Shown piece by piece: positions 62,625 to 64,000 of a stretch of DNA of 64,000 bases (the stretch's first letter is position 1; each line of letters opens with the position of its first letter). A model generated the notes under the pieces. It had not been told where the DNA came from, made no database searches, and saw nothing but the letters and a program-made list of their open reading frames with translations. The stretch comes from Lachnospiraceae bacterium (GTDB lineage Bacteria; Bacillota; Clostridia; Lachnospirales; Lachnospiraceae): positions 1 through 64,000 of the forward strand of contig SVFH01000015.1 in NCBI GenBank assembly GCA_015056945.1. The letters run 5' to 3'. Both the position numbers and the translations under genes were made by a program.

Positions 62625-63815
62625 AGTTCTCTTTTCAAATTCTTCCATTCGGCGCAGTACCTCTGTCGAGTACTGCGGATACTCTTTTATAAGAACTTCC
62701 AGTTCTTTCTTTGCAAGTATTGCAACATCCCTGTTATACTCAATCTGCTTCCGTAAATTCTGGCGCTGTGTTATGAGACCATGTCTGATTTCAACCATTT
62801 CATTATGATTCACAAGTGCTTCTACCTGATAAATCCACAAATTCGGAGTGACAATCGGCAACGGACGTAATAACGCAACCAGCTCCTTACGATACATTGC
62901 AATATCAGATTTTGCTTTTTCAAACTTTTCGCGTTCCGCCTTTTCCTTGCAAAAAGCATCAAAACGCTGATTCATCTCCTTTGCACTGCTTACTTCATAT
63001 TTCAAATACAAATAATCCAACAAATTCGTATTATTTACATAGCGTATTTTAATCGTATTATGCATCTGGATTAATTTGCAGATGGTTTTCTCTACCACAC
63101 GGGCTTCCTTCCGCAAATCCATATTTTTCACAAATAAAAAGGTAAATGCAACAGCCGCCCCTAAAAAGGTTAAAATATAACCCAAATACGCATCCATCTC
63201 AAATCCAAACTGCATAATCAAAAGAACTACCACACAAACAAGAACAGCAATCAACGTAATTAAAACAATCCCTTTCAGGTTTGCCTGCATGCTTGCAAGT
63301 TCATTCCGCCTGTAATAATATGCCTGCTTTTCCCCTTCCATACGTCCCAAATCACTTCGGATTGCTTTCTGATACTCTTCTGCCTGACATAATTTATCAT
63401 ATGCCTCGGGCATCATGGGATTCAGCCGTTCCCCCCAGGAATATTCCGTCTCACTCATATGGGATTCCTTGGCCCGATAACTTTTATGCTCTGCCTCTAA
63501 ACGGATAATCTTTGTTGCACAGTCTTTAATCGGTGTAATCAAATGCTCCGGCAATCGTTCCACTTCTTCCATGTCTGTCAGATGCGACGTAATGGTATCA
63601 TATTCCCGATGCAGAGAATCCATTTCATCTGCTGCCTCTTTCATTTGCTCTAACATCCGTCCGATGAATTTTTCACGTAACGAGGGTTCGGCGAGCTGGT
63701 GCTGCTTTAGAAACGCATTCTCTTCAGCTTCATTCTCGGCATCGATTGGTTCATATTCTATTGTCGTAAGAGAAGATTGTTTCTTCTTCCCTAATAATCC
63801 ATCCCAAAAAGCCAT
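62622..63815 (-). CDS. Coiled-coil protein with two central membrane helices, unknown
   Basis: 397 residues. The N half is polar and coiled-coil-like (about 50-160: EQMKEAADEMDSLHREYDT, LEAEHKSYRAKE). Two transmembrane helices follow (IVLITLIAVLVCVVVLLIM and GYILTFLGAAVAFTFLFV, around residues 187-232). The C half is helical, rich in Lys/Glu. No signal peptide, no motif known to me. Start chosen at the ATG with GGAG nine bases before. It follows a 5'-incomplete gene on the same strand with a 21-base gap, so both may act together. Confidence 0.75.
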   Translation of the reverse strand: MAFWDGLLGKKKQSSLTTIEYEPIDAENEAEENAFLKQHQLAEPSLREKFIGRMLEQMKEAADEMDSLHREYDTITSHLTDMEEVERLPEHLITPIKDCATKIIRLEAEHKSYRAKESHMSETEYSWGERLNPMMPEAYDKLCQAEEYQKAIRSDLGRMEGEKQAYYYRRNELASMQANLKGIVLITLIAVLVCVVVLLIMQFGFEMDAYLGYILTFLGAAVAFTFLFVKNMDLRKEARVVEKTICKLIQMHNTIKIRYVNNTNLLDYLYLKYEVSSAKEMNQRFDAFCKEKAEREKFEKAKSDIAMYRKELVALLRPLPIVTPNLWIYQVEALVNHNEMVEIRHGLITQRQNLRKQIEYNRDVAILAKKELEVLIKEYPQYSTEVLRRMEEFEKRT

Positions 63816-63836
63816 ACTTTCACTCCGTCATCCAAA

Positions 63837-64000
63837 TTAACGCGCGCTCTTCTTATAAGCATCCTTCTTTAAAGAAAGCAGTTCCTGTAGCCAGCTTTCA
63901 TACTGTGCATTGCTCTCAAGCTGTTTTTCTGCTTTCTTTTGTACAAAGACAGCGCCTTCTCCTTTGGCCCACTCATCTTCTGCAGCCTTCACTTCCTCTT
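63837..64000 (-). CDS. C-terminal end of an unidentified protein (5' end outside window)
   Basis: Only the last 54 or so codons are visible. Translation reads EEVKAAEDEWAKGEG, then AVFVQKKAEKQLESNAQY, then ESWLQELLSLKKDAYKKSAR and a TAA stop. It is helical and charged; no family can be assigned from so little. It runs in the same direction as the coiled-coil membrane protein gene, 21 bases upstream of it, so is probably in the same transcript. Confidence 0.7.
   Translation of the reverse strand, partial: EEVKAAEDEWAKGEGAVFVQKKAEKQLESNAQYESWLQELLSLKKDAYKKSAR

Overview
The window looks like chromosomal DNA from a low-GC, anaerobic, Gram-positive Clostridia, most likely a Lachnospiraceae. The grounds are strong AGGAGG ribosome sites, TTGACA/TATAAT promoters, a CIRCE-controlled groESL, HemZ, DUF5050, DUF3793/DUF2325 and C_GCAxxG_C_C proteins, a Spo0A-type DNA-binding domain, and large BspA-like and Big2 surface proteins. 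I see no rRNA, tRNA, CRISPR array, insertion sequence, integrase or phage gene. No stretch above about 300 bases lacks a gene.

Layout. 1-4.5 kb (minus): relA/spoT, an MBL-fold hydrolase and hemZ, which is cut by the window edge. 4.5-10.3 kb (minus): a DUF4236 protein, a membrane-anchored stalk protein and a 1291-residue Big2 surface protein with a 24-bp coding repeat. 10.4-12.6 kb: a polar amino-acid ABC importer. 12.8-14.9 kb: groES-groEL behind a promoter and a CIRCE element. 15-19.6 kb (plus): a diguanylate cyclase, an ABC-F protein and a PHP-HAD fusion. 19.6-20.7 kb: DUF2325-DUF3793 behind two DtxR-like operators. 20.8 kb: purC. 21.6-26.9 kb (minus): ppx, ppk, maf, a small acidic protein and a PilZ protein. 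27-28 kb: a DUF5050 protein. 28.1-32.6 kb (minus): a bPH protein followed by folC, folE, an HD protein, folP and a folB-folK fusion. 32.8-34.2 kb (plus): pyrB-pyrI. 34.3-38.5 kb (minus): leuS behind an unusually short T-box leader, and an acyl-CoA ligase. 38.7-44.7 kb: a 1968-residue leucine-rich surface protein. 44.8-50.9 kb: a small protein, a flavin reductase-like protein, an NhaC antiporter, a dipeptidase and an OPT transporter. 51-56.3 kb: an AI-2E family exporter, infC-rpmI-rplT with an attenuator leader, a DUF1540 protein and thrS. 56.4-64 kb: a redox-type cysteine protein, an MFS transporter, plsY, DegV, an XRE-S24 regulator divergent from a receiver-less Spo0A-like protein, a SEC-C protein, and small membrane or coiled-coil proteins.

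Most of this is housekeeping: stringent response, translation, folate, pyrimidine and purine synthesis, polyphosphate, and peptide or amino-acid uptake. The points most worth a second look are regulatory. They are a leuS T-box leader that appears to lack Stem I, a surface-protein promoter set inside a perfect 13-bp inverted repeat, a stand-alone Spo0A DNA-binding domain facing a LexA-like repressor, paired operators ahead of DUF2325-DUF3793, and an HD protein with a cysteine cluster fixed inside the folate operon. I found no clear new defence or secretion system.
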